Source: Hirsutella rhossiliensis (taxonomy: Eukaryota > Ascomycota > Sordariomycetes > Hypocreales > Ophiocordycipitaceae). From it: a stretch of 64,000 bases of DNA. This document shows, one piece after another, positions 22,861 through 34,300 of this stretch (position 1 is the first letter of the stretch; every line of letters begins with the position of its first letter). The notes below the pieces were generated by a model. That model had not been told where the DNA came from, did no database searches, and saw only the letters and a program-made list of their open reading frames with translations. The translations under genes were made by a program, and so were the position numbers. The stretch covers positions 620,001-684,000 of the forward strand of contig NW_025408670.1 of the NCBI RefSeq assembly GCF_020360975.1. The letters are read 5' to 3'.

Positions 22861-23192
22861 AGATATTTCTTATACTTTCTATATCTTTCCCTTACTAGGT
22901 TTTTCCTTTTTAGGTTTCCTAGAGAAATATTTACTAGGTTTTTATCTATTAAGATTTTCCTAGTAATAATAGGTTTTACCTTATATAAGGTTATCTTATA
23001 AATAATTATTATAACTATAGATTTTTCCTACTATAGGTTTTTCTATTAGTATATACCTAAGGATATCTTTTCCTAAGAAAGAATAGGTTTTTATATATCC
23101 TATTAAGGTATAAGAATGGTTTTCCTAAATTAGTTTTTTACCCTATATATATACTACTATAAATAAATTAGTTAAGAGTATATAAATCTACT
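22861..23192 (+). other. Copia-A 3' untranslated region
   Basis: AT-rich stretch between the end of pol and the polypurine tract. I see no further coding frame and no other feature. Confidence 0.5.
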
Positions 23193-23205
23193 CTTTAAAG
23201 GAGGC
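23193..23205 (+). promoter_or_regulatory. Copia-A polypurine tract
   Basis: TTTAAAGGAGGC lies immediately before the right LTR. It gives the same rightward orientation as the coding frame. Confidence 0.65.
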
Positions 23206-23773
23206 TATAAGGAACGGTGTTCCTACTATAAATAAAGTAGCTATAATATACTCTCCCGATTATATAAGCTAATAAGTAGTATATTAATTATAAATAAAAT
23301 CTTATCCTATAAAGAAAGAATCGCTCGTTATTTTATATGTTATTATGCATTAAACGGGTTGCCGGTTATCGTATAATCGGGAATCGAAGGAATAAAGCTA
23401 GCTTAGAATACTAGCTAAGACCTCTTAAGAACACCGGCACGACTAACCTCCTTTAAATACGAATATTAGTAGAACTAAGATACTTCTAGATTTACTTAAG
23501 GTATTACGGAATTTCCTAGTCTTAAGGCTATACGGCAGCCTAAATCTAGTCCTAAAAGGTTCTTTTATTTAGCTATAATTATCTATATAAGATAGTATAT
23601 TTACTAATAAATTAATAGAGAATTATTAACTTTAATACCTCTTCTATATACTAATATATTACTAATAAATTCTATTAAAAATCCTACCTTATACTCCTTC
23701 TTCCCTTTTATTATATAGTCTTACGTAATTCCTTAATTTCCTAAAATTCCGCTTTTACTTATATACCTTAAGA
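23206..23773 (+). repeat. Copia-A 3' LTR
   Basis: 568 bp, same length as 17016-17583 and nearly identical. Differences are mainly transitions. Followed by the CTATT duplication. Confidence 0.92.
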
Positions 23774-23778
23774 CTATT
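23774..23778. repeat. Target site duplication of Copia-A, right copy
   Basis: CTATT, identical to 17011-17015. Confidence 0.88.
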
Positions 23779-25640
23779 AGTATAAAGTCTAATAATTAGC
23801 TCGTACTCGCTTTATAGTACCTTAGCTAGTTTCCCTTAGAGGTCTACTATATTCCTAGAACCGCTAATATCCTTATTAATATACTATCTCGACTACTATC
23901 TATAATACCTAGGAAATATAAACCTAGGGAATTAGACCGCGTTTAAGAAGATAAAGCGCTAGTCGAATACGTATATATAGTTATAGAATCTTTTATTTAA
24001 CTTAACCTACGCTAGAAGATCTAAGAAGTATACGTAGAAGAACTAAGGTAGGCCGGTATACTAAAGTAGCTTAGAAATAATAAATCCTAGGTCGGTCTCT
24101 TATTTATTTAGCGGAATAGGTTACTTTACTTAGTTAAGTCTAAAGGTCGTTATTAGCTTTATATCCCTACTATCTACGCTAAGGAAATTATCGCCGACGA
24201 TTATATATATAAATTTTACCTTAGATAGTAAAGGATATAAAAGGAGTTATCCTCTATATTCGCTATTACTAGCCTTAAGAAACTTATTAATAGCTTTATC
24301 GATAAGTATAACGCTTACTATAAGAACTAAACTAACTAGTTAAAGGCCCTTAGTAAGTTAGTTCCGATTACGTTCCTAGCCTTACCTTTTTATATAATTA
24401 CTATAGATTTTATTATAAGACTCTTAAACGTCCTTATAGACCGAACTCTATAGATACTACTTATTAGGGTCTATTATAATATACTACTAATAATAACCGA
24501 TAAGTTCTTAAAAATAAGGCTCCTTATCCTAGGCTATAATTAGTTTACTATAGAAGACTAAGCTAAGGTACTATTTACTAAGTTAATACGCTATAACTAA
24601 GGGATTTATACTTAAATTATCTCTAACTAAGACCCTAAGTTCCTTTTAGTATTTTAGAAAGGACTATAGATAGCGTATAGGTCTAAGTTACTAGTATTTA
24701 TAGCTTAGTATCCTTAGACTAATAGCTTATCGGAATAATATAACTAAGTAGTTAAAACCGCGCTTTAGTTATTTATAACTAACTTCCTATCCTATTAATA
24801 GGTTAATACGTTACTACTACTTTAATTTACCTTTAATAACTCTTACTCCGCGGTAATTAATACTTTTCTAAGTAAGCTATAAACTAGGATATAGATAGAC
24901 GATAGTAAGCGATACCTTAGAGAAGGCCCTTTATAAATAGATAAAGAGATACTCTAGGACTAAGCTAGGATCTCGATCGCTTTAGCTTAAGTAGGAATAA
25001 AAAAGCGGTATAACGTAAAGTACTAAGTACTAGAGTTTAAACTTAGAGACTAGGTATAGCTCTAGCTAGGGAAAGGATATAGTATAGCCGATAGATAGGT
25101 AGTAAAGTTAAAGGAGCGCTATATAAGACCGTTTAAAGTCCTTAAGCGGATTAGCTATTTAGCCTACTACCTCGACCTAGCCGGATCCCTAAATATTTAT
25201 AACGTCGTTTCTATTATATAGCTATAGCCGGCTAAACGACTAGACGCTTAACCTAGCCTAGAACCTAATACTAACTACTAGGAAGTTAAAAGAATCCTTA
25301 ACTCTAGAACTTATAAATATAACTAAGGGACTACTTATATAGAATACCTTATTAGCTAGAAAGGCTAGCTAAGTAGCTATAATTCCTAGGTAGCCGCTAA
25401 GGATATCGTTACTAAAGACCTTATTAAAGAATTTACTATATAGTAAGGAGTATTATAAGGTCGTATTACCTATACCTAGAAGCTTTACGCGCGCGCTATA
25501 TAATAGTACGAGCCGCTATAGCTAAGGGAGAAATAATAGTATATAGTACGCGCCGTTATTATTTATTCTCTTAAAAGTCTAAGGATAGGTTAACTAGCTA
25601 ATAAGTATTAATAGGCCGCCTATAGCGAATAGTAACTTAA
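23779..25640 (+). pseudogene. Gypsy-A pol, end of RNase H, integrase and chromodomain
   Basis: It resumes in the RNase H/linker (YYIPRTANILINILSRL). The integrase core has its first Asp in ITIDFIIRL at about 24405 and a second motif ISNQDPKFL near 24625 (from SDRDPKF). The conserved PQTNSLSEQYN follows near 24725. The C-terminal region has YNVVSIIQLQPAKR, and a chromodomain at about 25265-25440 (EVKRILNSRTYKYN, TYIEYLI). Stops are TAA/TAG only. The homologous segment at 59486-60850 lets the frame be checked codon by codon. This is a third chromovirus family. Confidence 0.87.
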
Positions 25641-27940
25641 TTTTATATTTACCTATATTTATTTTTATTTTAAGAACCCGATTTCCCTATCCTTTTACGC
25701 TCCTTTTTTTATACTAAACCGCGCTCCTTTTATACTTATATTTAAGGTTCCCGCTATCTAAGGCTATAAGTATTATAGTAAGGACCTAGTATTTCGCTAG
25801 TATTTCTCTAACTAAATCTACTACTAACCGCTACGCTTAAGCCTTAAAGGATTCCGCTAAGTAGTTTAATTATATAGGAATAAAGCAGAGCTCCTCTATA
25901 ACCTTAAGTTTAATATAGCTATATTTACTAAGTAGAAATAGGATAATTATAGTATATATATTAACTACTATAACCTCCTTATAAGAGATAGGTACGATCT
26001 TAACGTAAGCTTAGTAAAAAATAGTATATACTATACCCCTCTATCCCTTTCCTTAGCTAAAGCCCGTAATCTATATAAACGTAACTAACTATACTTCTCT
26101 ATACTTTATAGTATCGCCGCCCGTTATATTACTACTATAACTCTTATAACTACCTAAACTAAGGTAAACGTAATATTAACTATCTAACTATAGTAGGTCG
26201 GCGCTTCCTATTACCCTATTCTTAGTACTTTATTATATATTTACTTTAATAACCGTGCCCTATCGCTATTAAGCCTTAGTAATTCGTTTAGCGACTCGCT
26301 ACCCTTAGTTTTAGGTATTATAGGGAAAACCCCTAGTACCCCTTAAAACGCCCGCGGGTAGTTTACCCTATCGTTTAATAAGGACGAGCTTCTTCCCTTA
26401 TTACTATACGACCTAAATAGAGCTATCTTCCCTAATAAAACTAAGAGGATAACTAGCGCCCTTAGAACCGTATAGATTACTACTATCTTAGCTAACGTTA
26501 TTAATAAGCTCCTATTTTAATAGGTAGCCTTTATAGACGCCGAGATACTTAAGATCGTCGCTACTATTACTAGTATAAAATGCCTCCCCGCTTATCTTAA
26601 GATATTCGAGGCCGCCGCTATAGAGGAGCGTAAGGCCTCTAGTATACTAAGAACTTATAAGTTTAAAGAGACCCTTAAGCGTACCCTAGCTAAGACTAAA
26701 GGATCTAGTATAGTAGACCTTATATTTAACGAGCTATTAAGGAGCCCGTTTACTAGATACCTACTTACCGCCGCCGCGGCCCTGCCTTTTACTCCCTCTT
26801 AGCGGGCGAACCTATTCGCCGAGGAATAGGCCCCGATACTAGTCTAATAGAAGCTTAACCCCTTCTAAGTTCTAAGCCGCGGAAAGCCTAGACTATTCCC
26901 TATTATACCTTTCGTAGTATACTATAATAACTTAGGCGATACTAATAGCTATATAGGTATTATCTACTCTAGGTTAGAAGCGCTAGTTTATAAAGCTCTA
27001 AACGCGGCCGTAATCTAAGTAAATCTATTCGCCGCTATATATAAGGAGGCTAACGCTAACCTCTCGCTTAGCTAGTACGCTGCCCTTACTAAAGTGCCCG
27101 CTAGCTTTATTTATTAGTTTACGTTCGCCGCTTACCTCTTAAACGACTCGCCTAAGCTCGCTATAGCTTATTAGAGAGCCGCCTATATTAGCCCCCTATA
27201 TATGCTAGCCGCGGCCCGCCCTTATATAGCTAACGTAATAGCCTATTTTAACTTATTAAACTAGAAGTTTACTAATATATACCTAGGCGGATTCTAGAAC
27301 CTAGGCTTAACTATATAGGCATTAGTAGTAGTAATCTATAACTAAATTCTAGCCTCTTATAATAGACTAGCTATAATGCTCCTAGTAAAACTAGCCCTAA
27401 ATAACGCCTATAGCGTGCTTATTTATAGAGCCTCCGATATATAGGATACCCCGGCCGATATACTAATAGGCCTTAAGGAACTAATAGAGGAGGAGGCTAA
27501 GGAGGAAATCCCTTGCCCTACCCTTACCCCCGCGGTATAAGACGGTCGGTTACCGGGTTAGCCTTATAGTATCCCTAGCCCTATTTATTTTATTACCGGC
27601 TTAGCTATAGAGCGCCTTTAGTTATAATTAGTTTTCCCTAGCTTAGCTATATTATACCCCTAGCCCTACTTATTTATTGCCTTAGTTTAGCTACTTAGCG
27701 CCCTTAGTCTTAGTAGTATTTTACTCTTAGCTTAGCTGCCTCGCGCCCTTAATATTAGTTATACTAGGTTATATTCTAGATAAAAGACGAGTTATTCCCT
27801 ATACTAACCTTAGAAATCTATATAACTCTACTATAATTCCCTATCGGCGCGACTCCCGCTTAAATACCGCGGGAGATTAATAAGGACGTTAGTTAATTCT
27901 TTCGCCCTAGGTATTTATTATAGGATACCTTATAGTCGAT
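25640..27940 (+). pseudogene. Extra sense ORF of Gypsy-A, downstream of pol
   Basis: A long rightward frame after the chromodomain has only RIP-type stops. It is rich in Leu/Ile/Ala and holds recognisable blocks shared with the second copy (60860-63430): IFPNKTKRITSALRT, FIDAEILKIVA, IEERKASSILRTYKFKETL, SSIVDLIFNELLRS, FIYQFTFAAYLLNDSPKLA, YIGGF-like and EEEAKEEIPCPTL (ends near 27520). Beyond that the frame is less certain. No RT, protease, chromodomain or clear signal peptide or membrane anchor is visible, so an envelope-like role is unsupported. I do not recognise the family. Conservation as a frame in two copies argues that it is coding. Confidence 0.6.
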
Positions 27941-28260
27941 AATCTAGGTACTTATAACGATATCGGCCTCCCTCCTTAAGGCTCCCCGTAAAAGAAGGAA
28001 CTTAAAAGCTATTAGGTAAACTCTAGGAAATTACCTAGAAATCCTAGAAATAATAACTAAGTAGATTATATAGATATTTTATAGAGATTTCCCTTAAGGA
28101 TATATTATATAGGAAATATACTACGATTTCCTAAGTAATAATAGTTCCTTAAGGATTATATTAATATTTCCCTAAGAAGTTACTATAAGGATATAGTAGG
28201 GAAATTATAGAGAAATACCTATACTTACCTAAGGAAAATACTAGGAAATACCGCTAATAT
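27940..28260. repeat. AGGAAAT-rich imperfect repeats at the Gypsy-A 3' end
   Basis: Non-coding stretch with many AGGAAAT or ATTTCC motifs and near-palindromes such as CTAGGAAATTACCTAG. The same sequence begins again at about 63780 and runs off the window end, so it belongs to Gypsy-A. It may be the 3' untranslated region or part of the 3' LTR. The 5' LTR lies outside the window, so LTR limits cannot be set. Confidence 0.5.
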
Positions 28261-29576
28261 ACTATACTACTATTATATAATTATAAGGTTAAGATATTAC
28301 TTAGTTAAAGCCCTAAGTAAGGTCTTACGCTCGCTATAGTATATATAGAAGATAGAGAACCTATTAAATCTTAGGCGGGTAGAGAAAAATATAGATAGTT
28401 ATTACTACTCTTACTTTAATCTTATAAGACTAGTAGCTAGTCTGTATTTAATATATATAATAATATATAGTAGCTAGTTTATATAATACGTTTAATTATA
28501 TATAGTAGCTAGTTTATTTAATTACCCGTTAAACTTATACTAGATCTAGGTAAACGGTAAGGTTAACGTACTAGCCCTATACTAAGGGACTAGTATATAA
28601 TAGCTAGGGCCTTAGAAAGGGTCTTAGCTAAGGCTTTTACTAGAGCCTTAGCTAGGGCCTTAGCTAGGGCCTTAGGCGCTTTCTTTATAGTAACCTTAGC
28701 TTACGAGCTCGCTTAAAGGTTTCCTTAGGTAGCCCTAGGCTACTAAGCGGCCTTAAGCTAGTATAAGGGCTATTATAAGGGCTGTTAGCGGTCTAGGGTC
28801 CTTATAGCTGCCTTCTTAAGCCCTTTTATAAGGGTCTTATAAAAGGGTTCGATTTTTTAAGCTTCCTTAAAGGCCTAGAGGGCCTACTAAAGGAAGCCCT
28901 AGGCCCGGTCCCTAAGAAAAGGGTACTAAGGCTAGGGCTAGGTCTATTATAAGCGTTAGAATATAGGTTAAATAAGTATAGGGCTAATAAGGCTATTAAG
29001 CGTAGCTCTCTTTTACCCCTTTACTTACTTTAAGGGATAGTTAAGCTAAAAGTAGCTAGCTTAAAGTAAGGCTAGACTAGGCCTAAAAAGGCTAGTCTTT
29101 AATATAAGCTAGGTATTATCTTTTATCTTAATATCCTTTAAGTCTTAGTCTTAGGTCCTAGGCCTTTCTTCTAAGGTCCTTAGAAGGTATTAGCTTTTTA
29201 AAGCTTCTTTTAAGTAGGCCCTAGCCTTTAAGGTACTTATTTTAACCCTTAAGTTAAGGGGGGGGGGGGTTAAAGTTAAAGGGGCCCTCTTTATATTTAG
29301 GCTAGGGTCCTAATTTAGGTCTAAGCTTAGTCCTATTAGCGGGGAGGGTATATACCTTTAGTTAGTAAAGGTAAAGAAGAGTTTTCTACTTATATAAAGG
29401 AGAACCTTACTTAATTTATAATCTTTAGTAGTATATTATATACCTACTAGTAGCTATATAAGGCTATACTTAGGGGGGCGTAATACGCTATTTATAACGG
29501 TTCTAAGTATATGCTTTTTCTATATTTTAAGCTTAGTTTCGAAAAGTTAGCTAAGAAGATATAATAATACTTTTTT
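28261..29576. other. Non-coding, short-repeat-rich segment between Gypsy-A and Gypsy-D copy 1
   Basis: I see no gene. It contains two copies of TATAGTAGCTAGTTTA-like sequence (about 28470-28520), a tandem AGGGCCTTAGCT-type repeat (about 28605-28675) and many CTTAGG/CCTAAG near-palindromes. CG is scarce compared with the flanks. A run of 12 G lies at 29258-29269. Its left part may be the Gypsy-A 3' LTR; the remainder is unassigned. Confidence 0.45.
29258..29269 (+). repeat. G12 homopolymer
   Basis: Twelve consecutive G in an otherwise AT-rich stretch, followed by TTAAAG. It may be a real microsatellite or an assembly error. Confidence 0.8.
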
Positions 29577-31583
29577 CTATAATTATTAAGTAGCTCTAAG
29601 GTTATCTTCTTTAACTTTTATTATTAAAGCCTAAAGTTTTTTCTTAGGAGCTAGGTAGCTATTTCCTATATAGTCTCCTTAAGCTTTAATCTTTTATATA
29701 TATCTTTATTAACTATTAAGGTCGTAGTTTAAAAGGATTTTACTATATTAACCTTATTTAAAAGCTCTTATTTAATAGCTCCTACTACTAGTATAACTAC
29801 TTAAATAGTACCGATTTAATATTTAACCTATATATCGCTATTCCTTAAAGAATAATTAAATAATATATACGCGGCTTTAATAAATAATATACTTAGGATA
29901 AAGGGAACTAAGACTCTATTTAACGTAATATAAAGATAGATTAGTATCTAGGCTATACTTAGATAAAGATTAGTCTTTACCTCCTTAACTATATCTATAA
30001 AGGACCTAGTATATACCGTTATTAATACTCTTATTAATAGGATTTTAAGCTTATATACGTTTATATATCTTTTAATAATAAGGTTTCCTTTAAACTTAGT
30101 ATTAATTAAAGTGCTTAGAACTTTAGCTTTCTAGCTACTAAGCTATACTTAAATGTAAGGTAGGTTTTATATATACTTAAGCGAGTAGAAAGGTATAAGG
30201 ACCGTATTTATATATATTATAGGAATCGCTATAAGGTTCTTTAAAGTTATCTCTTAGTATCTTATTAAGAGTACTACTTTCTATATAATAAATTTATCTT
30301 TCTTTAGTCTTATTACCTCTAGAGTTTATTAATTAGATAGTCCTTAAGCTAGTTACGTTATACTAATCGTATTAGTTATAAACCTAACTTCCTTTAATAC
30401 TTATTAGACTTTAAGGCACTTATAATTTAATTCTTTATAAGTAAGGTAAGTAAGCTTAATTAGTTTAACTTAGTATTCTTTATCTTATTCTTTAACTTAT
30501 ACTAAAGCTACTATAAGTTTTCCTTATAGATATTTAAGGAAGAGTAAACTACTCTTTATATTATCTTTAGCTACTTTTATAACTATTATTATAGCTTTAT
30601 AAGGTCTTATATTACTCTTTACTTTCTTTAAGGTCTAGAATTTAGTGTTTTCTATACCTTAGGCTATATTTATATATCTCGTACTAAGTCTCTTACTTAG
30701 TTAGGGAATAAAGTTAATTAAGTAATTTAAAGGGATTAGGATTCTTTTATATATAATCTCTTTAACGATTTTATTTATAAGTCTATCGAACTTTTTATCT
30801 AAATCTACTTTATATCTATAATATATAAGGATAATCTTTAAGCTAGTTTTTATTATTCTTATTATCTTAATTTCCTTTATATTCTTTTTAACTCTTTATC
30901 TTTTCCCCTTATAAGTATTAATCCCTATTATAGTTATATAAATTATCTAATTATATATATCGCTTTATTATATATTATCTATAATTATAATAACCGATAT
31001 CCTTCTTACTTTTTTTCTTATATTACTTACTTTTAGATTCCTTAGCCTTTACTTATATAGGCTTCTATATCTTTAAAACTAGTCTAAGGAACTAAATTCT
31101 CTTTTACTAGTAGCTTTATTTAAGTAAGATAGTATAACTATAGCTTTAACCTATTTTATAAGTAATAATATAAAGGAGTTTAGCTATATATCTACCTAGT
31201 ATATAATAAGCCTTTAAATATATATACCTATTTAAGAAAACCTATTAGTAAGTACTAAGGGAATTACGCTTTTATTATCTTTTCTTTTAAGGTAAAGAGT
31301 CTTATTTACTACTTTATATATTATAAATCCGATCTTATAGTCTTAAGAGTATACCTTATACTTATTAAAGTAGTATCCTTCTTTTTTATAATAAAAGTAT
31401 CTCTTAGGCCGGTTAAAAGCATTAACCTAAAACTATATATATTAATTAGATAGGTATTAAAATCCGATAGTATTTACGCTACCTCCTTATCTATAACTTA
31501 AAGAGTAGCCTCTACTACTAACGCGTTTTTATTCCTTATTAAGCTAGTTAAATATCTACTTTTACTAGTAAGTAAGGTTAATC
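29577..31583 (-). pseudogene. Gypsy-D copy 1 pol N-terminal fragment
   Basis: Leftward degraded frame aligned to 55594-57612 in copy 2. It should hold the gag C-terminus and protease region upstream of RT, but I could not find a clear protease DTG/DSG box. Stops are very frequent. The coding call rests on the parallel copy. Confidence 0.5.
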
Positions 31584-32053
31584 TATTATAACTATAGTTA
31601 GCGGGCTATAGGAGAGCTAGCTATATTTATATAATAAGGCGGCTTAGAATAATAGTTAGGATAAGAAGTTACTTAAGCTTAGCTTACCTAGAATATATAT
31701 AAGCTAAGTAAGCTTTATATAGATAGATTACTACTTAGGAGTATAGCTTATAAGTAAGCTATAGTAAGCTATAAAGGGGATTATAGCTAGGACCGTAATC
31801 TAAGGATAGTCTTTATAGGTATATATAGCTACCTACTTTTACTCCTTTAAATAGATAGCTCTCTAGCTTTTAATATAGATCTTTATTATAATTCTATCTT
31901 TAATTCTAATTACCTAGTTATAGTCTATAGTCTATAACCTCTAACTTATTACTAACGTAATATATATATTATTACTTAGACCACGCCCTATTATATCTAC
32001 TAATATAAACCCCTTAATAGGTTTATCCCTTAAGAATAATACCGGTCGTTATA
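31584..32053. mobile_element. 470-bp insertion in Gypsy-D copy 1, solo-LTR-like
   Basis: Absent from copy 2, which reads GGTTAATCTTTATATC through the site (57606 on). In copy 1 the insert lies between TAATC at 31579-31583 and TAATC at 32054-32058. It begins TATTATAAC and ends GTTATA, an inverted terminal motif that fits TG...CA ends after RIP. No ORF is seen. A solo LTR is the best call. A deletion in copy 2 between the short repeats is the alternative. Confidence 0.55.
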
Positions 32054-32505
32054 TAATCTTTATATCTTTTACTAGCTATCTAGGTTTCTTATTTATTTTC
32101 TTTAACTCTTTAAGAAGTTTTTCTTTACCCTTATTAGATTTAGCTTCTTTTATTACTTTATTAATTTCCTTAAAAAGCTAGTCTTTCTTTAAGTTCTTAA
32201 GCTTTTAATTATAGACTTTAAATACTATATTTTATTACTTAATATCTTAGCGAGGTACTAAGTAGTTATTAATTATATAGATAAGGCTTTTATATAAGAG
32301 TTTTAAGATAACTTTAGATATCTTCTTATTTCTCTTTATAACGTTAATAATAAGCTCCTTTAGTATTATATAGTAGATAAAGTATAACTAAACTATAGAT
32401 TCTTCCTAGCTATTAAGTTATACTTTATACTATAGGTATAAGTAAAAACTAAGCTATTTTATAACTTTTATAATAGTCTTAGGCTTTTTAGTATTATAAT
32501 AGTTT

Positions 32506-32520
32506 AAGCGGTTATTAATA
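32506..32520. repeat. Target site duplication of the SINE-like insert, left copy
   Basis: AAGCGGTTATTAATA, repeated at 33293-33307. A duplication of 14-16 bp is typical of target-primed reverse transcription by LINE machinery, not of LTR integrase. Confidence 0.8.
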
Positions 32521-32599
32521 CCCTTATAGTATAATAGTTATATACCTAGGAAGCCTACTAGCTATAACGCTAGAGTCGGTTTAAATCCGGCCGGGGGCA
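32520..32599 (+). other. tRNA-like head of the SINE (pol III A and B boxes)
   Basis: An A-box-like TAGTATAATAGTTA (32527-32540) and a B-box-like GGTTTAAATCC (32578-32588, from GGTTCRAATCC) lie 37 nt apart. The ACCCTTA start can pair with the CGGGGGC end if two RIP changes are allowed for, and GTAT/ATAC forms the D stem. The anticodon arm is irregular (CTAGC, 6-nt loop, GCTAG, with extra upstream bases), so this is not a functional tRNA gene and its amino acid cannot be named. Confidence 0.7.
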
Positions 32600-33292
32600 T
32601 AATTAATTTTTAGTCGGACTAGTAAACTACGCTAACCTACTTATTAATTAGCTAATTAGCGCTTCTAGAAGCGCTTATAAATATACTAGTAGTCTAGCCC
32701 TACTATAAGTAGGCCGGCCTAGACCTTACCTACCTAGACCTAGCAACGAATTCGTTAAGACCTCCCCTTAACCCTAGTCCGGGCCCCCTAACTAGGAAAA
32801 TAAAAACCCGGGGCCGATACTAGTAACTCGATAAGTATAGCGCGAAGCCGGTACGATAACCCGACTATCGGCCCGGCTAAAGGCTGGTATTAATAAAAAA
32901 TAGCCCGCTAAGCCTTACGGCGGAAAAAAAATAAGGTAGAGCCTAAGAAGATATTATTATAAGATAAGGTTAGAGATAATTATATAATTAACCGTTAACT
33001 AAAAACGCTCGTACTACTAATTAACGCTATATACCCAGCGTATATAAAGGAGTTACTTTCTAAGGTTACTTTATAGCGGGGCTAATATAATTCCGACTAA
33101 CTATAACGATACCTAAGATAGCCGGTATAAGATTCCTATATATTATAACCGCGACCTAGTATAAGAGCGGACTAGCTATAAAAGAAGAAAGGGTTTTCCT
33201 TTAAGTACTTTAGTTTTTCCCTCCTATTTTAACGTTAAAGTTCTAAATACCTCTAGATAGGTTACTAGTATAATCTTAATAATAATAATAAT
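32520..33292 (+). mobile_element. Long tRNA-headed SINE-like element
   Basis: About 772 bp inserted into Gypsy-D copy 1; copy 2 lacks it at 58092. The 5' end is tRNA-like (32520-32599), and the 3' end is a TAA microsatellite tail (33273-33293). A 15-bp target duplication surrounds it. These are the three hallmarks of a SINE. There is no clear ORF; the body contains GC-richer blocks around 32690-32900. At about 770 bp it is long for a SINE, so a composite structure is possible. The mobilising LINE is not in this window. Confidence 0.72.
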
Positions 33293-33307
33293 AAGCGGTT
33301 ATTAATA
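33293..33307. repeat. Target site duplication of the SINE-like insert, right copy
   Basis: AAGCGGTTATTAATA, identical to 32506-32520. Confidence 0.8.
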
Positions 33308-34300
33308 GTTTCTAGTTATTTAATATTATATATATAGTAGTATTAAAGGAGTCTCTTCTTTACTTCTTCTTAAGTAAGTCTATTTATAAGAATTTTAATA
33401 GTAGGGGCTTATATAAAGGAGATATAGACTTTAAGCTAGTTTATTTTATCCTTATTATAAATATAGTTAATATATATTTCTTATTCGAACTTCTTAAGGA
33501 ATTTAGTTATATTTTTAGCGTTAAATTTACTAATAAGTAAGAGTTATAGTTAGTAGAGTCTTCCTATAAAGTTATCTTAGCTTCTAGTAAGTATATCTTT
33601 AAGTTTATTAGTAATCTTATTAATATCTACCTTAATTTTCTTTATATCGCTAGTAGTAAGATTAAATAATCCCTCTTAATAGCTAGCGTTTTAGATATAG
33701 TATACTTATAGATTATAAGGTTACGAAATTTAAAGTTAGAGTTTTTAGAGTTAAAGGATATCTTATTATAACTATCTTATTACTTACTTTCTTATTTATT
33801 AGTAAGAGGTAAGCGTTCTTTATAAGGTACTATATAAAAGAAAGCTAAGGTTAAGGTTATTAAGGTATCCCTTATTAATATCTATATTAGTATTATTAGT
33901 ATATATATAAGTAAGAGGTCTTAGTAAGGTTCTAGAATAGTTTAAATTATACTATTATCGTTATTTATATCTTTTAAAGTATTATATAAAGATTATAGTT
34001 TCTTAACTAAGTCGCTAGTATTAAGGGTTATAAGGCTAATAATAAGAGCTTAAGGTTTTTTAGTATTAGCTTATTACTTTTCCTTTACTACTAGTAAAGG
34101 TATTATCTAATTATTTATTTCTTAGTAAGTCTATTACCTTATTAAGTCCTTAACTCTAGCTATTAAGGTAGTTACTACTTTAATTATTAAATCCTTAGAT
34201 TTTATTTTTTTCTAAATAGTACTATTATCCTTAAAGTATTCTTAGCTTTATAAAGCTACTTATCGCTATATAAATAAAATAGAATAATAAGTTTATACCT

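Larger units (their letters stand above)
17016..23773 (+). mobile_element. Copia-A: Ty1/Copia element inserted in Gypsy-A pol
   Basis: 6,758 bp with 568-bp LTRs (17016-17583 and 23206-23773), exact CTATT duplications, a half-tRNA-type primer site at 17584 and a polypurine tract before the right LTR. One gag-pol frame runs rightwards in the Copia order: gag, protease, integrase, RT, RNase H. It is interrupted at 21917-22613 by a smaller insertion. The frame is undisturbed by indels over 4.2 kb and is broken only by RIP-type stops. Confidence 0.93.
32059..34300 (-). pseudogene. Gypsy-D copy 1 gag
   Basis: Leftward frame homologous to 57650-59080. Without the SINE-like insert it covers the same length. 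It encodes a Lys/Asn/Leu-rich protein without enzyme motifs, next to the 5' end, which suggests gag. More stops than in copy 2. No zinc knuckle was identified. Confidence 0.5.

Noticed and set aside
25640..27940. Envelope gene in Gypsy-A
   Set aside because: Position fits, but no signal peptide, fusion peptide or membrane anchor could be recognised.
32520..32599. Functional tRNA gene
   Set aside because: The A and B boxes are present, but the anticodon arm does not fold properly, the acceptor has mismatches, and it is the head of an insertion with a tail and long target duplication.
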